Origin: Pseudomonadota bacterium
GTDB taxonomy: Bacteria; Pseudomonadota; Gammaproteobacteria; Burkholderiales; Eutrophovitaceae
DNA: 50,046 bases
Reading direction: 5' to 3'
Assembly: GCA_027624715.1 (NCBI GenBank)
Contig: JAQBTV010000009.1
Location: 1 to 50,046 of the forward strand
Part shown: positions 6,532-16,340 of the stretch, in pieces
How the letters are laid out: the number at the start of each line of letters is the position of its first letter
Numbering within the stretch: the stretch's first letter is position 1
Notes under the pieces: generated by a model
Database searches by the model: none
What the model saw: the letters and a program-made list of their open reading frames with translations, nothing else
Told to the model about the DNA's origin: nothing
Made by a program: the position numbers and the translations under genes

Positions 6532-8436
6532 ATGATCACCGCTGACGGTATCGCCCTTAGGCGCGGTGAGAAAATTCTTTTTCAGAATGCTCGCTTTACA
6601 TTTTATGCGCGTAATAAAATTGGCATAACGGGCAGTAACGGTTCGGGGAAAAGCAGTTTATTTGCGTTATTGCTAGGCGAGATGCAGGCCGATGCTGGCA
6701 CGCTCGGGATCCAGCCAGGCCTCGTAATTTCGCATGTTGCCCAAGAGTTGCCAAGAGGAACCCGTCGTGCGATTGATTATGTTATCGACGGTGATGTTGA
6801 ACTTCGTGACGTGCAACGTAAGCTCAAGGTTGCTGAAGAGAGAGAAGACGCTGAGCAGATCGGTATTTTGCACGAACATCTCAGCACGATTGATGGTTAC
6901 AGTGCAGAGGCACGGGCGAATCAGTTATTAGACGGTTTAGGGTTTAAGGTTGAGGACGTGATTAACCCGGTTGATTACTTTTCGGGCGGTTGGCGTATGC
7001 GTCTTAATTTAGCTCGAGCGTTGATGTGCCGCTCCGATCTCTTGCTTTTGGACGAACCGACAAATCACTTGGATCTCGATGCTGTAATTTGGCTTGAATC
7101 GTGGCTTAAACATTTTCCGGGTACCCTATTATTAATTTCCCACGACCGTTCTTTTTTGGATAATGTCGTCCAGACTATCTGCTTTATCAATAGTGGGACA
7201 CTTAAGACATATAAAGGAAACTACTCCGCCTTCGAGGTGCAACGCGCATCACATCTTGCGCAGGAAAAAGCATTGTATTTCAAGCAACAACGCGAGATTG
7301 ATCATATGAAACGTTTTGTTGAGCGTTTTCGTGCCAAAGCGTCAAAAGCTCGTCAAGCGCAAAGCCGAATGAAACAATTGGCAAAGTTGGAGTTGATCGC
7401 ACCAGCGCATGCCCACACTGCTTTTCGGTTCGAATTCAGGGAGCCAGTCTCTAAGCCGGATCCGGCGTTGGTTGTCACCGATGTTTCAATCGGATATGAC
7501 GAAAAAGCTATTTTGGAAAATATTCGTTTTGAGCTGAGATCTGGAGCGCGAATTGGATTGCTTGGACGTAATGGGGCAGGTAAGTCGACACTTATTCGTT
7601 TTTTGGCAGGTCAGATTAAAGCGATGAAAGGAGAAGTCTCAAAGAGTAAAGATTTGGCGATTGGGTATTTCGAGCAAAACTCACTGGATCAGCTCAGGGA
7701 GGATGAGCATCCACTTCAGCATCTTGTTCGTATTGATGGATATACCAAAGAGCAAGTGCTTAGAAATTACCTGGGTGGTTTTGGCTTTATTGGGGATGAT
7801 GTGTTCCGAGAGGTGGGGCTGTTCTCGGGTGGGGAAAGATCTCGATTGGCCCTAGCGCTTATTATTTGGCAAAAACCTAATGTTTTGTTATTGGATGAGC
7901 CGACCAATCACTTGGACATGGAGATGCGTTATGCCTTAACCAGAGCGCTGCAAAGTTTTGAAGGGTCTATGGTGCTCGTATCTCATGATCGTTCGCTGCT
8001 CACTGCCGTGAGTGATCAGTTGTACTTGATTCACGGTGGGGTTCTGAGTGAGTTTGAAAGTGACTTAGATGACTATTCCAACCAAATATTGGCAAAAACG
8101 CCTAGTTCAGATTCTGGCTCGTCAAAATTTATAGCGTCGCGCAAGCAGCGACGTCGTGACGAAGCTGATGAACGTAGCCGTCAAGCGGCACTAAAAAAAC
8201 CACTCGTTCATAAACTCAAGTCACTTGAGACTCAATTGAATCGTCTACAAGTGGAAATTGATTGTATCGAAGAAACCCTCGCTCAACCGTATCTTTATGA
8301 GGAGGGCGCAAAAGACGAGTTACTTGGTTATTTGCATGAGCAGGCGGTTGTGTCCAAGGACATGATACGTGTAGAGGAAGAATGGCTTACTGTTTCTTCT
8401 AAGCTTGAAGGCCTTAAAGAGGTGAGCGCTAGTTAA
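6532..8436 (+). CDS. ABC-F family ATPase, YheS-like
   Basis: A 634-residue protein with two fused ABC ATPase domains and no membrane segments. This is the ABC-F plan, whose members act on ribosomes rather than in transport. Domain 1 has GSNGSGKS (about 34-41), an FSGGWRMRL signature and LLLLDEPTNHLD. Domain 2 has GRNGAGKS, FSGGERSRL and VLLLDEPTNHLD. The linker between them is rich in Lys, Arg and Gln (the P-site tRNA interaction motif region). A C-terminal coiled coil lies at about 560-630. Length and N-terminus fit E. coli YheS (~637). No strong ribosome site is visible before the ATG. A translation-factor role is inferred from the family. Confidence 0.85.
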   Translation: MITADGIALRRGEKILFQNARFTFYARNKIGITGSNGSGKSSLFALLLGEMQADAGTLGIQPGLVISHVAQELPRGTRRAIDYVIDGDVELRDVQRKLKVAEEREDAEQIGILHEHLSTIDGYSAEARANQLLDGLGFKVEDVINPVDYFSGGWRMRLNLARALMCRSDLLLLDEPTNHLDLDAVIWLESWLKHFPGTLLLISHDRSFLDNVVQTICFINSGTLKTYKGNYSAFEVQRASHLAQEKALYFKQQREIDHMKRFVERFRAKASKARQAQSRMKQLAKLELIAPAHAHTAFRFEFREPVSKPDPALVVTDVSIGYDEKAILENIRFELRSGARIGLLGRNGAGKSTLIRFLAGQIKAMKGEVSKSKDLAIGYFEQNSLDQLREDEHPLQHLVRIDGYTKEQVLRNYLGGFGFIGDDVFREVGLFSGGERSRLALALIIWQKPNVLLLDEPTNHLDMEMRYALTRALQSFEGSMVLVSHDRSLLTAVSDQLYLIHGGVLSEFESDLDDYSNQILAKTPSSDSGSSKFIASRKQRRRDEADERSRQAALKKPLVHKLKSLETQLNRLQVEIDCIEETLAQPYLYEEGAKDELLGYLHEQAVVSKDMIRVEEEWLTVSSKLEGLKEVSAS

Positions 8437-8558
8437 TTAATAACGTTTTTTGGTGGTTTAGCGATTGAGTCTCGATGCGTTGATTGTAGAATTTATGCCA
8501 GCAGTAGGTTGTAACAAGTTCGTGGTAAGGTTTCATTGTTTTAATTTTATTTGGATTT

Positions 8559-9170
8559 ATGAATAGTTTAAAAGCTCTTAATCGCCTCATTGAGGGGAAC
8601 CAAAGATTTATCGATGGCCAGGTTGGAAATCTTTCTCATACTGCGATGGATCGGGTCGCTTTGGTAAAAGGCCAGAATCCGTTTGCAATCATATTAGGTT
8701 GTTCCGATTCTCGAGTCCCGGTTGAGATTGTGTTCGACCAAGGGCTTGGTGATTTGTTTATTGTTCGCGTAGCCGGAAATATTGTCGCTCCCTCACAAAT
8801 CGGTAGTGTTGAATTTGCGGTGGAACAGTTTGGAACACCTTTGGTTGTCGTTTTGGGACATTCTCACTGTGGTGCTATTGAGGCGGCACTCGAGTTCGAT
8901 AAGGGAAAGAAGGGAATATCTTCGAACCTTAACTTCATTGTGGATCGAATTCGTCCTGGTATTGAGAGCGCATATGAGTCAGGCGAGTGGAGTTACGATC
9001 AATTAATAGGGCGAGCAGTTCGAGCAAATGTTCGCGCTTCAGTTAGCCAACTCGGGCATGGGTCACCGGCTCTTGAGAGTTTGATCGCGGATGAGCGTCT
9101 ACTTATTGTGGGCGCAGAATATTCTTTAGAGACAGGTTTTGTGGATTTTTTTGATGGTGTTCCTTCTTAA
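8559..9170 (+). CDS. Beta-class carbonic anhydrase
   Basis: A cytoplasmic zinc enzyme interconverting CO2 and bicarbonate. The 203-residue length is normal. Zinc and catalytic residues are all visible: Cys48-x-Asp50-x-Arg52 in CSDSR, and His101-x-x-Cys104 in GHSHCG. RVAGNIV is the usual hydrophobic block. No signal peptide is present. The upstream region is AT-rich with no clear ribosome site. It converges on the Sel1 gene at 9187 with only 16 bases between stops. Confidence 0.93.
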   Translation: MNSLKALNRLIEGNQRFIDGQVGNLSHTAMDRVALVKGQNPFAIILGCSDSRVPVEIVFDQGLGDLFIVRVAGNIVAPSQIGSVEFAVEQFGTPLVVVLGHSHCGAIEAALEFDKGKKGISSNLNFIVDRIRPGIESAYESGEWSYDQLIGRAVRANVRASVSQLGHGSPALESLIADERLLIVGAEYSLETGFVDFFDGVPS

Positions 9171-9186
9171 TTAGGCTTATTCTTAA

Positions 9187-10131
9187 TTAAAATGAGATAC
9201 ATTTTTTATAGTCTTTTGTTCTGCATATAGTTGCGAGTTCTTGCGCCTTTGTAATGGCGCTGGCGCCCATACTTAGCGCGACACCTTCTCTAAATCTAAC
9301 AGCATCCCGATGCCCATTTTCGGCTGCAACAGTGAACCAGAGATAGGCGTAGATGTTGTTGGCTGGCACGCCCAACCCTATTTCGTAGATAAGCCCAAGG
9401 TTGTGAAAGGCTGCGGGATGCCCCTCGCTTGCCGCTCCAATAATGAGTTCGAGGCCGCGCACAGTATTTTTGACCACACCTTCACCTTGAAGGTACAAAA
9501 TACCGAGCGTATTTTTGGCGTCAATATTGCCTCGACTCGCCGAAGTCTCATACCACCTCAGTGCTTGGATTTGGTTTTGAGGCGTACCGATACCCTTCCA
9601 CAGCATGTCGGCAACATAATTTTGTGCTTCTGTTTGCCCCTGTTGCGCTGCGTCTAAAAAAACCTCAAAGGCTTGCGCCACATTGGTGGGTGTCCCGATG
9701 CCTTGTTGAAGCATTTTCCCCATCTCAGTTAAGGCATCAACATGCCCAGATTGAGCACTGCGGCTGAACCATTCAAAGGCTGATCGATTATTTTTTTCTA
9801 CGCCAACGCCTTCTTGGAACATTTTCGCTACCCGTAACTGGGCGAGTACGTGACCACTCTTAGCGGCTTGTAAGAACCAGTAAAAAGCCCTTTGAGTATT
9901 TTTACGAACGGTCGCCCCATCACGATACATTGCTCCAAGTCGTAATTGTGACTGTATGTTTCCTGATTGAGCCTGTTCCTCTAGAATCTCTAAATCAGTT
10001 ATCGTTGCGGTTGTTTCTCTGCCCTTTGTGGATTCCGGCTCTTGCTCTTGAGCATGAGTATAGGCGGGATGCCCGATCCATAGACACAAAACAAGTGTGC
10101 TTGTGATTGAAAAATGTCGACAGGTTTTCAC
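9187..10131 (-). CDS. Exported Sel1-repeat protein
   Basis: A 314-residue protein with a signal peptide (about 1-27, ending THA) and six to seven Sel1-like repeats from about residue 50 to 290. Each is about 36 residues with a G-x-x-x-A-x-x-x-L-x-x-M-x-x-x-G-x-G-V core (for example LGAMYRDGATV and LGLIYEIGLGV). The array forms a solenoid for protein contacts in the periplasm. The last ~25 residues hold two Cys (TICRTKDYKKCISF) that might pair. There is no catalytic motif, and function and partner are unknown. Confidence 0.8.
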   Translation of the reverse strand: MKTCRHFSITSTLVLCLWIGHPAYTHAQEQEPESTKGRETTATITDLEILEEQAQSGNIQSQLRLGAMYRDGATVRKNTQRAFYWFLQAAKSGHVLAQLRVAKMFQEGVGVEKNNRSAFEWFSRSAQSGHVDALTEMGKMLQQGIGTPTNVAQAFEVFLDAAQQGQTEAQNYVADMLWKGIGTPQNQIQALRWYETSASRGNIDAKNTLGILYLQGEGVVKNTVRGLELIIGAASEGHPAAFHNLGLIYEIGLGVPANNIYAYLWFTVAAENGHRDAVRFREGVALSMGASAITKAQELATICRTKDYKKCISF

Positions 10132-10302
10132 GATTATAACGATTCAACAGGTTATATTAACGGGCTACAGCCATACTATAACCGAGTGAGCTTAGGAAAC
10201 TGCTTTGTAATGTTCGTGTTTAAGATAAGGGGTACTGTCGCATCATGGCTAAGTTAAATTTGGGAGAGCAATTACATTTGATTTTGATCTAAAAGAAATT
10301 AG

Positions 10303-10331
10303 TGATGTTGCTTTATACGAGATACTATAAT
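10303..10331 (+). promoter_or_regulatory. Possible sigma70 promoter of the biotin operon
   Basis: A consensus -10 TATAAT (10326-10331) lies 41 bases before the bioA start. The -35 region 17 bases upstream (TGATGT) is weak. I found no convincing BirA operator (TTGTAAACC...GGTTTACAA type) around it. Confidence 0.4.
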
Positions 10332-10371
10332 GACCCAATTACGAAGAATGTAACCTTAACGATTAGCCCCT

Positions 10372-11679
10372 TTGAGTAATTTTTCTCCTCATTTATCTGA
10401 AAGAAGTTTGAACGCCATTTGGCATCCCTGTAGTCAAATGAAAAGACTGCAATGGTGTCCGCCGCTAGCGATTCGCTCTGGTCATGAGGGGTGGCTTGTC
10501 GATGAATCTGGTCGTCGATACTTCGACTCCATCAGCTCGTGGTGGGTCAATATTTTGGGTCATACCAATCGGCGCATCACCGATGCAATCATTGAGCAGG
10601 CCAATCAGCTCTCACACGTCATGCTGGGAGGCTGCACGCATGAGCCAGGGGTTAGGCTTGCCGAGCGATTGGCGGCAAGGACCGGCCATCAACTAGGTCA
10701 CGTTTTTTTTGCGTCTGATGGGTCGAGTGCAGTCGAGATAGCGTTGAAGCAATGTTTTCATGCAAAGGCGATACAGGGACAGGTATCTAAGACTCGATTC
10801 GCTTGTTTGCGTAATAGTTATCATGGCGAAACCATTGGCGCATTATCGGTTACTGACGTGCCATTATTTCAAAATGCCTATCGTGCGTTATTGACTGAAA
10901 CGTTCATTGTTGAAGCGCCTGATAGTCGGGCTAGTAATGAAGATGCGGCGCTCAAGGCGCTATCCGATTTGCTGAATGAACGGGGCAATGAGATCGCAGC
11001 TTTGGTGATTGAGCCGCTTGTTCAGTGTGGTGGGGGTATGTCCATGCATTCGCCAGAGTATTTACGTAAGGCCAGACAGATGACTCGTCAGCACAATGTC
11101 TACCTAATTGCGGATGAAATTGCTGTTGGATGCGGCAGGACGGGTACTTTTTTCGCTTGGGAGCAGGTGAGCGAAACAGATTGGCCTGACATTGTTTTGC
11201 TTTCGAAAGGGATCACTGGTGGTAATTTGCCCCTATCGGTTGTGCTCAGTTCAGAGGAGATTTTTAAGTGTTTCCTGAGTGATGACTTCACAAAAGGATT
11301 TCTGCATTCTCACTCATATACCGGGAACCCATTAGCCTGTGCTGCGGCTAATACTGTTCTGGACCATTTCGATGAAGGATTGACTGATACCATCGGTCTG
11401 CAAGCGCAATATCTAACTCGGGCCTTTGATCGCTTCAATAGCGACTCTCGTGTTTCACCAGTAAGGCAGTGCGGCATGATACTCGCCTTCGAGGTCAATA
11501 ATCCAGGTGATAATTTTGCGGAACGTTTTCATATGCAAGGTCGTGCCCATAAACTTTTGACCAGACCTATCGGGAATACGGTGTATTTGATGCCGCCTTA
11601 TGTGCTCAATCAGGAATTAGCTGAATTTCTTGCGAATGCTATAGAGCAGTGCATCGATAAAGTGTTGAACGGATGTTAA
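10372..11679 (+). CDS. bioA: Adenosylmethionine-8-amino-7-oxononanoate aminotransferase
   Basis: A PLP enzyme that moves an amino group from S-adenosylmethionine to KAPA to give DAPA, the third step of the conserved biotin pathway. Family marks are IWHPCSQM near the N-terminus, SSWWVNILGH, the SYHGET block, ADEIAVGCGRTG, the PLP-lysine region LLSKGITGG and HSHSYTGNPLAC. The start is TTG at 10372: the frame is closed by TAA at 10357, and the first ATG (10438) would remove the conserved IWHP block. The HPC (rather than HPY) motif and RPIGNTVYLMPPYVL tail resemble Burkholderiales BioA as I remember it. The 3' end overlaps bioF by 7 bases. Confidence 0.93.
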   Translation: MSNFSPHLSERSLNAIWHPCSQMKRLQWCPPLAIRSGHEGWLVDESGRRYFDSISSWWVNILGHTNRRITDAIIEQANQLSHVMLGGCTHEPGVRLAERLAARTGHQLGHVFFASDGSSAVEIALKQCFHAKAIQGQVSKTRFACLRNSYHGETIGALSVTDVPLFQNAYRALLTETFIVEAPDSRASNEDAALKALSDLLNERGNEIAALVIEPLVQCGGGMSMHSPEYLRKARQMTRQHNVYLIADEIAVGCGRTGTFFAWEQVSETDWPDIVLLSKGITGGNLPLSVVLSSEEIFKCFLSDDFTKGFLHSHSYTGNPLACAAANTVLDHFDEGLTDTIGLQAQYLTRAFDRFNSDSRVSPVRQCGMILAFEVNNPGDNFAERFHMQGRAHKLLTRPIGNTVYLMPPYVLNQELAEFLANAIEQCIDKVLNGC

Positions 11680-12893
11680 TTAGAAAATTACAAGACAAAA
11701 TGAATGTGCTGGAGCACTCGGATTTGTTGCGGCACAAATGGATTGCGCAGTCAAAAACTGGAACGCAGCAGATGCTCCTTAATTCCAGTCAATCGAATCT
11801 AAGTAAGCAAACATTATTTTGTTCTAATGATTATCTCGGTTTTGCGAGTCATCCAGATATTTTGTGTGCGTTGAAGGAGGGGGTTGACCGCTGGGGCGGT
11901 GGTTCAGGGGCGTCTCACTTAATCAGTGGCCATATGGCTCCCCATGAGGAGCTCGAAGTGACGCTCAGTCAATTGTTTTCGCGTTTAATACCCGACAATC
12001 GTTGCCTCACCTTTTCAACAGGCTATATGGCTAATCTAGCTGTGATGACTGTTTTGGGAGATGTGTCCTCTGAAATTTTTTCTGATGAACTCAACCATGC
12101 GTCTTTAATTGATGGGATTAGGCTTTGTAAGGGCAAGATTAATATTTATAAACATCGTGATTACGATGCGCTTACTGAACTGTTAGAGAAAAGTACTGCG
12201 GATATTCGGTTGATTGTCACTGATGGCGTTTTCAGCATGGATGGTGACCAGGCGAATGTGGATGTATTGCAAAAATTAGCCTATAAGTACGACGCATGGA
12301 TCGTGTTGGATGACGCTCATGGTTACGGTGTTATTGGGGATGAAGGCTTAGGCAGTCTTGAGGTCGAGCAATCAATCAACGGTCGTGTGATCCTTATTGG
12401 AACACTAGGCAAGTCTGCTGGGCTATCGGGTGCTTTCATTGTCGCTCACCAGACGATTATTGAGTACATTTTTCAGACGGCTAGAACTTACATTTATACG
12501 ACGGCGCCACTGCCTGCTATTTCGTATGCATTGGTTAAGTCTCTTGATTTAATGCATGGTGGTGAGGGGAAACAACGGAGAGGTCATTTGCGGGTACTCG
12601 AACAACATCTCCGATGTGGCTTGTCTCAGCTAGTGGTTGAGCATTCAAATGCTGGGTTGACTATTTCAGAGTCTGTCTCTCCAATTCAAGCTGTCATTGT
12701 GGGAGAGTCGCGGCGAGCTATGGATCTGTCGGCTGGTTTGAGTGAATTAGGGTTTCGGGTGTCTGGCATAAGACCACCCACAGTTCCAATTGGAACGTCG
12801 CGTATTAGATTGACGCTTTCGGCAGACCATACAATTGATGATATTGATCGTTTGATTGATGCCTTTCATGCACTTTTTAATAAAAGGATCTAA
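11673..12893 (+). CDS. bioF: 8-amino-7-oxononanoate synthase
   Basis: A PLP-dependent alpha-oxoamine synthase that condenses pimeloyl-ACP/CoA with alanine to KAPA, the substrate of BioA. It has FCSNDYLGFASHP, GGSGASHLISGH, DELNHASLIDGIRL, DDAHGYGVIGDEG, the PLP-lysine segment TLGKSAGLSG, and the BioF ending IRPPTVPIGTSRIRLTL. The ORF starts inside the end of bioA (7-base overlap), implying translational coupling; a second ATG at codon 10 is an alternative start. The family-specific tail separates it from Kbl and HemA relatives. Confidence 0.92.
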   Translation: MLIRKLQDKMNVLEHSDLLRHKWIAQSKTGTQQMLLNSSQSNLSKQTLFCSNDYLGFASHPDILCALKEGVDRWGGGSGASHLISGHMAPHEELEVTLSQLFSRLIPDNRCLTFSTGYMANLAVMTVLGDVSSEIFSDELNHASLIDGIRLCKGKINIYKHRDYDALTELLEKSTADIRLIVTDGVFSMDGDQANVDVLQKLAYKYDAWIVLDDAHGYGVIGDEGLGSLEVEQSINGRVILIGTLGKSAGLSGAFIVAHQTIIEYIFQTARTYIYTTAPLPAISYALVKSLDLMHGGEGKQRRGHLRVLEQHLRCGLSQLVVEHSNAGLTISESVSPIQAVIVGESRRAMDLSAGLSELGFRVSGIRPPTVPIGTSRIRLTLSADHTIDDIDRLIDAFHALFNKRI

Positions 12894-12896
12894 GCC

Positions 12897-13574
12897 GTGC
12901 AGTATTTTGTGACTGGCACTGATACCGAGATAGGAAAAACTACGATAACAGTTGGTTTGGTGTCCGCTGTAGTTAAAGCCGGTCATACCTGTGTGGGTCT
13001 TAAGCCGATAGCTGCAGGTCAGGATTGCGTGAACGGCGTTTGGGTCAACGAGGATGTTTTACGTTTGAGTCAGGTTTGTGATCCTGCGATCAGTATTGAT
13101 CAGGTTTGTAGTTATCAGTTTAGAACGCCTTGTGCACCCGAGATCGCAGCAGGCCTTGAGCAACAAGTGATCGATAAAAATATTGTTTTGAAGCATCTCC
13201 GTACGTCGATTAGTTACGCTCAGTATGCTTTTGTTGAAGGGGTTGGGGGGTTCAATATACCGTTAAGCTCGAATTGGACGACTGCCGATTTAGCGGTTGA
13301 CTTACACTTCCCGATCATTTTAGTTGTTGGAATGAGACTTGGATGTGTGAATCATGCGATGTTGACGCGTGAGGCGATTGATCGTCGAGGACTAGCTTTT
13401 GCTGGTTGGGTGGCTAACTTCGCGGACCCAAATTTTTCTTTCCCAGACGAAAATTATAAGACGTTGCAGGAACAACTAGGTGGACCGTGCCTTGGTAAGG
13501 TCCCTTTCCTTTCGGATACTCGACTGGATATAGCGCCTAATGTATTCCAATTGGACAGGCTACTTCTGGAGTGA
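12897..13574 (+). CDS. bioD: Dethiobiotin synthetase
   Basis: An ATP-dependent ligase closing the ureido ring of DAPA with CO2 to make dethiobiotin. The P-loop GTDTEIGKT (about 6-14), the KPIAAG motif and the EGVGGFNIPLS segment are diagnostic. The start is GTG at 12897, 3 bases after the bioF stop, with AAGGA upstream. Length (225) is standard. bioB, bioC and bioH are not in the window, so the remaining steps must be encoded elsewhere. Confidence 0.92.
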   Translation: MQYFVTGTDTEIGKTTITVGLVSAVVKAGHTCVGLKPIAAGQDCVNGVWVNEDVLRLSQVCDPAISIDQVCSYQFRTPCAPEIAAGLEQQVIDKNIVLKHLRTSISYAQYAFVEGVGGFNIPLSSNWTTADLAVDLHFPIILVVGMRLGCVNHAMLTREAIDRRGLAFAGWVANFADPNFSFPDENYKTLQEQLGGPCLGKVPFLSDTRLDIAPNVFQLDRLLLE

Positions 13575-13784
13575 GTGACACTCTACTAACGAGAATATAT
13601 TGATTTTGTATACAAGTGGTGGTGCCCCAGAATCATGGACTATAAGTGTGACTGATTTTCTTGATGCGATGCACCTGCAAATCGTCTGAGTCAACTTCTG
13701 CGAATCACCAGTGTGGTATGATGATATCAATACTACAATCTACCTCAATACTTTAGTAATTAACTATATAACTCAGATCATTAT

Positions 13785-13860
13785 TGGCGCCCCAGAGACG
13801 AATCGAACGTCCGACCTACCCCTTAGGAGGGGGTTGCTCTATCCACTGAGCTACCGGGGC
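13785..13860 (-). tRNA. tRNA-Arg (anticodon CCT)
   Basis: The minus strand folds as a complete cloverleaf: acceptor GCCCCGG/CTGGGGC, D-arm GCTC...GAGC, anticodon stem ACCCC/GGGGT with loop CTCCTAA (anticodon CCT, reading AGG), variable loop AGGTC, T-arm GGACG-TTCGATT-CGTCT, discriminator G and an encoded CCA. Length is 76 including CCA. It is isolated between bioD and a helicase gene. No integrase or duplicated 3' end was seen, so nothing suggests use as an attachment site here. Confidence 0.95.
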
Positions 13861-13996
13861 GCTGAACACGATATTCTAGCCCAGCTAGCTGAAAGAGTTA
13901 CAATACCGCTCTGTACCTTTAATGACTCTTTAGAATTAGATGTCTAAATTGAGTTACTTCCCTGATGTAATAATGCAACCTAATCGAATGCTTTGA

Positions 13997-15370
13997 ATGA
14001 AATTTACTGATCTAGGTCTTGATGATGTAATTTTAAAGGCGGTGTTTGATGAAGGATATACGCAACCCACTCCGATACAAGAACAGGCTATCCCAAATGT
14101 ACTCATTGGTAGGGATGTTATGGCTGCGGCGCAAACGGGAACCGGTAAAACGGCTAGTTTTACGCTGCCGATGTTACATCGACTACTTCCTCACGCAAAT
14201 TCCAGCACCTCTCCGGCTAAACATCCCGTTCGAGCGCTTATCTTGACGCCTACACGAGAGTTGGCTGCACAGATTGATGAGAGCGTTCGACGTTACGGAA
14301 AATACCTTCCACTTAAAGTGGGTTGTGTTTATGGTGGCGTGCCAATGCCTCCCCAAGTCGCTATGTTGCGATCAGGTGTGGAGGTGCTTGTGGCGACACC
14401 CGGTCGGTTGCTCGACCATGTCGGTACCAATGCGGTGAGGTTTTCTTCCATAGAATTTTTGGTGTTGGATGAGGCAGACAGAATGCTTGACATGGGGTTC
14501 TTGCCTGATATTAAGCGGATTGTGGATTTGATTCCTGCTACAAGGCAAACCTTGTTGTTTTCTGCGACCTATTCTGAGGATATCCGACGAGTTGTTGGAG
14601 CCTGGCTTAGAGATCCCGTGAAGATTGAGGTGGCTGCCAGAAATACGGTCACCGATACGATTCAACATACTGTGTTGGAAGTGTCTGAACAAGATAAATC
14701 AAGGCTACTTGTGCGATTACTGCATGAAGGAAAGATCACGCAGGCATTAGTCTTTTGTAATACAAAAATTGGTGCTAACCGCTTAACCCGGCAATTGCAA
14801 AATAAGGGTGTTGATTCAGAGGCCATACACAGCGATCGATCTCAAATGGAACGAACGGCGGCTCTAGAGAACTTTAAGGCAAATAGAACTAAGGTATTGG
14901 TGGCAACGGACGTGGCCGCTCGAGGCCTGGATATTGAACAATTACCTTATGTCGTCAATTATGATTTGCCCTACAATGCTGAGGATTATGTGCATCGTAT
15001 TGGACGAACGGGCCGTGCGGGTCAAAAAGGAGAGGCAATATCGTTTTGCACACCTGAAGACAAGGAATCGCTACGCGCCATTGAAAAACTAATCAATAAA
15101 AAACTAGAACTCATCGCGCCGATTAAGTCTGGATTTGATCGAGCGGTTGTTCCAACGCCCGCTTCAGCGCCTTCGAGAGTATTAAAAAGAGATGTAAAAA
15201 CATCGAAAGGGGATAGTTTTTTCTCTCAGCCATATCAACCGAGTGATAGCGTGAGTGGAACATCGGCCCCAGTGGTTGGCAATAAGGAGGCTCGGTTAGA
15301 GAAAGATGCTAACAAGAAACCTATCGCAGCGCTTTTCATGCCACCTTCTATAAAGCACACTGGAGAATAG
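13997..15370 (+). CDS. DEAD-box RNA helicase, RhlE-type
   Basis: A 457-residue helicase with canonical motifs: YTQPTPIQ, AQTGTGKT (45-52), PTRELA (85-90), TPGR (134-137), DEAD (158-161), SAT (189-191), DVAARGLDI and HRIGRTGRAG. The core ends near residue 375. The remaining ~80 residues form a disordered, Ser/Pro/Lys-rich tail typical of RhlE proteins and used for RNA or degradosome contacts. It differs from the helicase at 4176 in motif II and tail, so they are diverged paralogs rather than a recent duplication. Confidence 0.92.
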   Translation: MKFTDLGLDDVILKAVFDEGYTQPTPIQEQAIPNVLIGRDVMAAAQTGTGKTASFTLPMLHRLLPHANSSTSPAKHPVRALILTPTRELAAQIDESVRRYGKYLPLKVGCVYGGVPMPPQVAMLRSGVEVLVATPGRLLDHVGTNAVRFSSIEFLVLDEADRMLDMGFLPDIKRIVDLIPATRQTLLFSATYSEDIRRVVGAWLRDPVKIEVAARNTVTDTIQHTVLEVSEQDKSRLLVRLLHEGKITQALVFCNTKIGANRLTRQLQNKGVDSEAIHSDRSQMERTAALENFKANRTKVLVATDVAARGLDIEQLPYVVNYDLPYNAEDYVHRIGRTGRAGQKGEAISFCTPEDKESLRAIEKLINKKLELIAPIKSGFDRAVVPTPASAPSRVLKRDVKTSKGDSFFSQPYQPSDSVSGTSAPVVGNKEARLEKDANKKPIAALFMPPSIKHTGE

Positions 15371-15464
15371 TTTTAGTATTGTAATTCTGGTTCTGGCGAT
15401 TTTACTAACCATCTATATTTTAATAATGGGGAATCTTCCTGATGCAAATCGTGTGCGATTAGCG

Positions 15465-16211
15465 TTAATAAACGCTTTCTTCTAATTCTAATTCTCTGAG
15501 TGATTTCACTCTCTTGTTACTCGCTCTAATCTTCTTGTTTGATCCTTCTCTAATTTGGTACTCACGTCTCTGTAGCCATGTGTCCCTAATAAAACTGTAT
15601 TTATCGATAGCAGACTCATTTAACGCGTTATCGATCGGTAATAAATGCGCCCGTATATCAATGATATTCATTCCTCTAACTTTCATACGAATGGATTCGT
15701 TGTCAATGTGTGAGCCTGGATCCAGAAAATAATCCACTGGTTTTCCTAAACCGTCTCGCAACGTACTCGCCCCCAATAACGGCAGTACAAGATAGGGGCC
15801 GCTACCAACGCCCCAATATCCAAGTGTCTGCCCAAAATCTTCGTTATGGTATGGGATACCTATTCTTGTAGCTGCATCAAAGAGACCGCCGACCCCAAGG
15901 ATCAAGTTGGTGGTAAACCGAGCAATGTCAACCGGCACATTATGTATTTTCAGCTGTAATACATTATTAACCGTCGTGTTGAGGACGCCTAGATTGGTGA
16001 AAAAGTTATGAACCCCTGTGCGAACTAAAGAGGGAACAAAAGACGCGTAAGCTTGGGCGGCCGGCTTTATAATCGCTTGATCTAATGATTCATTAAAACC
16101 ATAAATTTTTCGGTTCATCGGCTCTAGAGGATCATGGCTGTGTGGGCCGGTTGCGCAGCCAGAGGTGAAGACTGAAATAGTAAGCAATATATTGATGGCT
16201 AAAATTTTCAT
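15465..16211 (-). CDS. mlaA: Outer-membrane phospholipid-asymmetry lipoprotein MlaA/VacJ
   Basis: The outer-membrane part of the Mla pathway, which removes misplaced phospholipids from the outer leaflet and passes them to MlaC. A lipoprotein signal with lipobox TSGC (Cys19) is followed by the family hallmark DPLEPMNRKIYGFNE and the conserved EDFGQTLGYWGVGSGPYLVLPLLG. Length (248) is typical. The C-terminal 25 residues are very basic. The other mla genes are not adjacent, which is common because mlaA often stands alone. It diverges from the SDR gene at 16341. Confidence 0.93.
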   Translation of the reverse strand: MKILAINILLTISVFTSGCATGPHSHDPLEPMNRKIYGFNESLDQAIIKPAAQAYASFVPSLVRTGVHNFFTNLGVLNTTVNNVLQLKIHNVPVDIARFTTNLILGVGGLFDAATRIGIPYHNEDFGQTLGYWGVGSGPYLVLPLLGASTLRDGLGKPVDYFLDPGSHIDNESIRMKVRGMNIIDIRAHLLPIDNALNESAIDKYSFIRDTWLQRREYQIREGSNKKIRASNKRVKSLRELELEESVY

Positions 16212-16340
16212 AAAATATGCAGCAGTACAAATCTGTGTAATTTATACCCCAATCTAGGGGGGTTATAATCTAGGTGCTCATAATATAATAATTAATGGCT
16301 CAATCAAATATTTGGGTTGTAAAACAGAAATGGAGAGTTT

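Noticed and set aside
10132-10371. BirA operator before bioA
   Set aside because: Fragments such as TGTAACC occur, but no matching inverted partner at the right distance.
13711-13947. Plus-strand ORF over the tRNA region
   Set aside because: It is only the reverse side of tRNA-Arg with no coding character.
15461-15476. Hairpin AGCGTT-AATA-AACGCT at the mlaA end as a terminator
   Set aside because: It overlaps the mlaA stop and has only a short TTCTT tail, so it is too weak to call.
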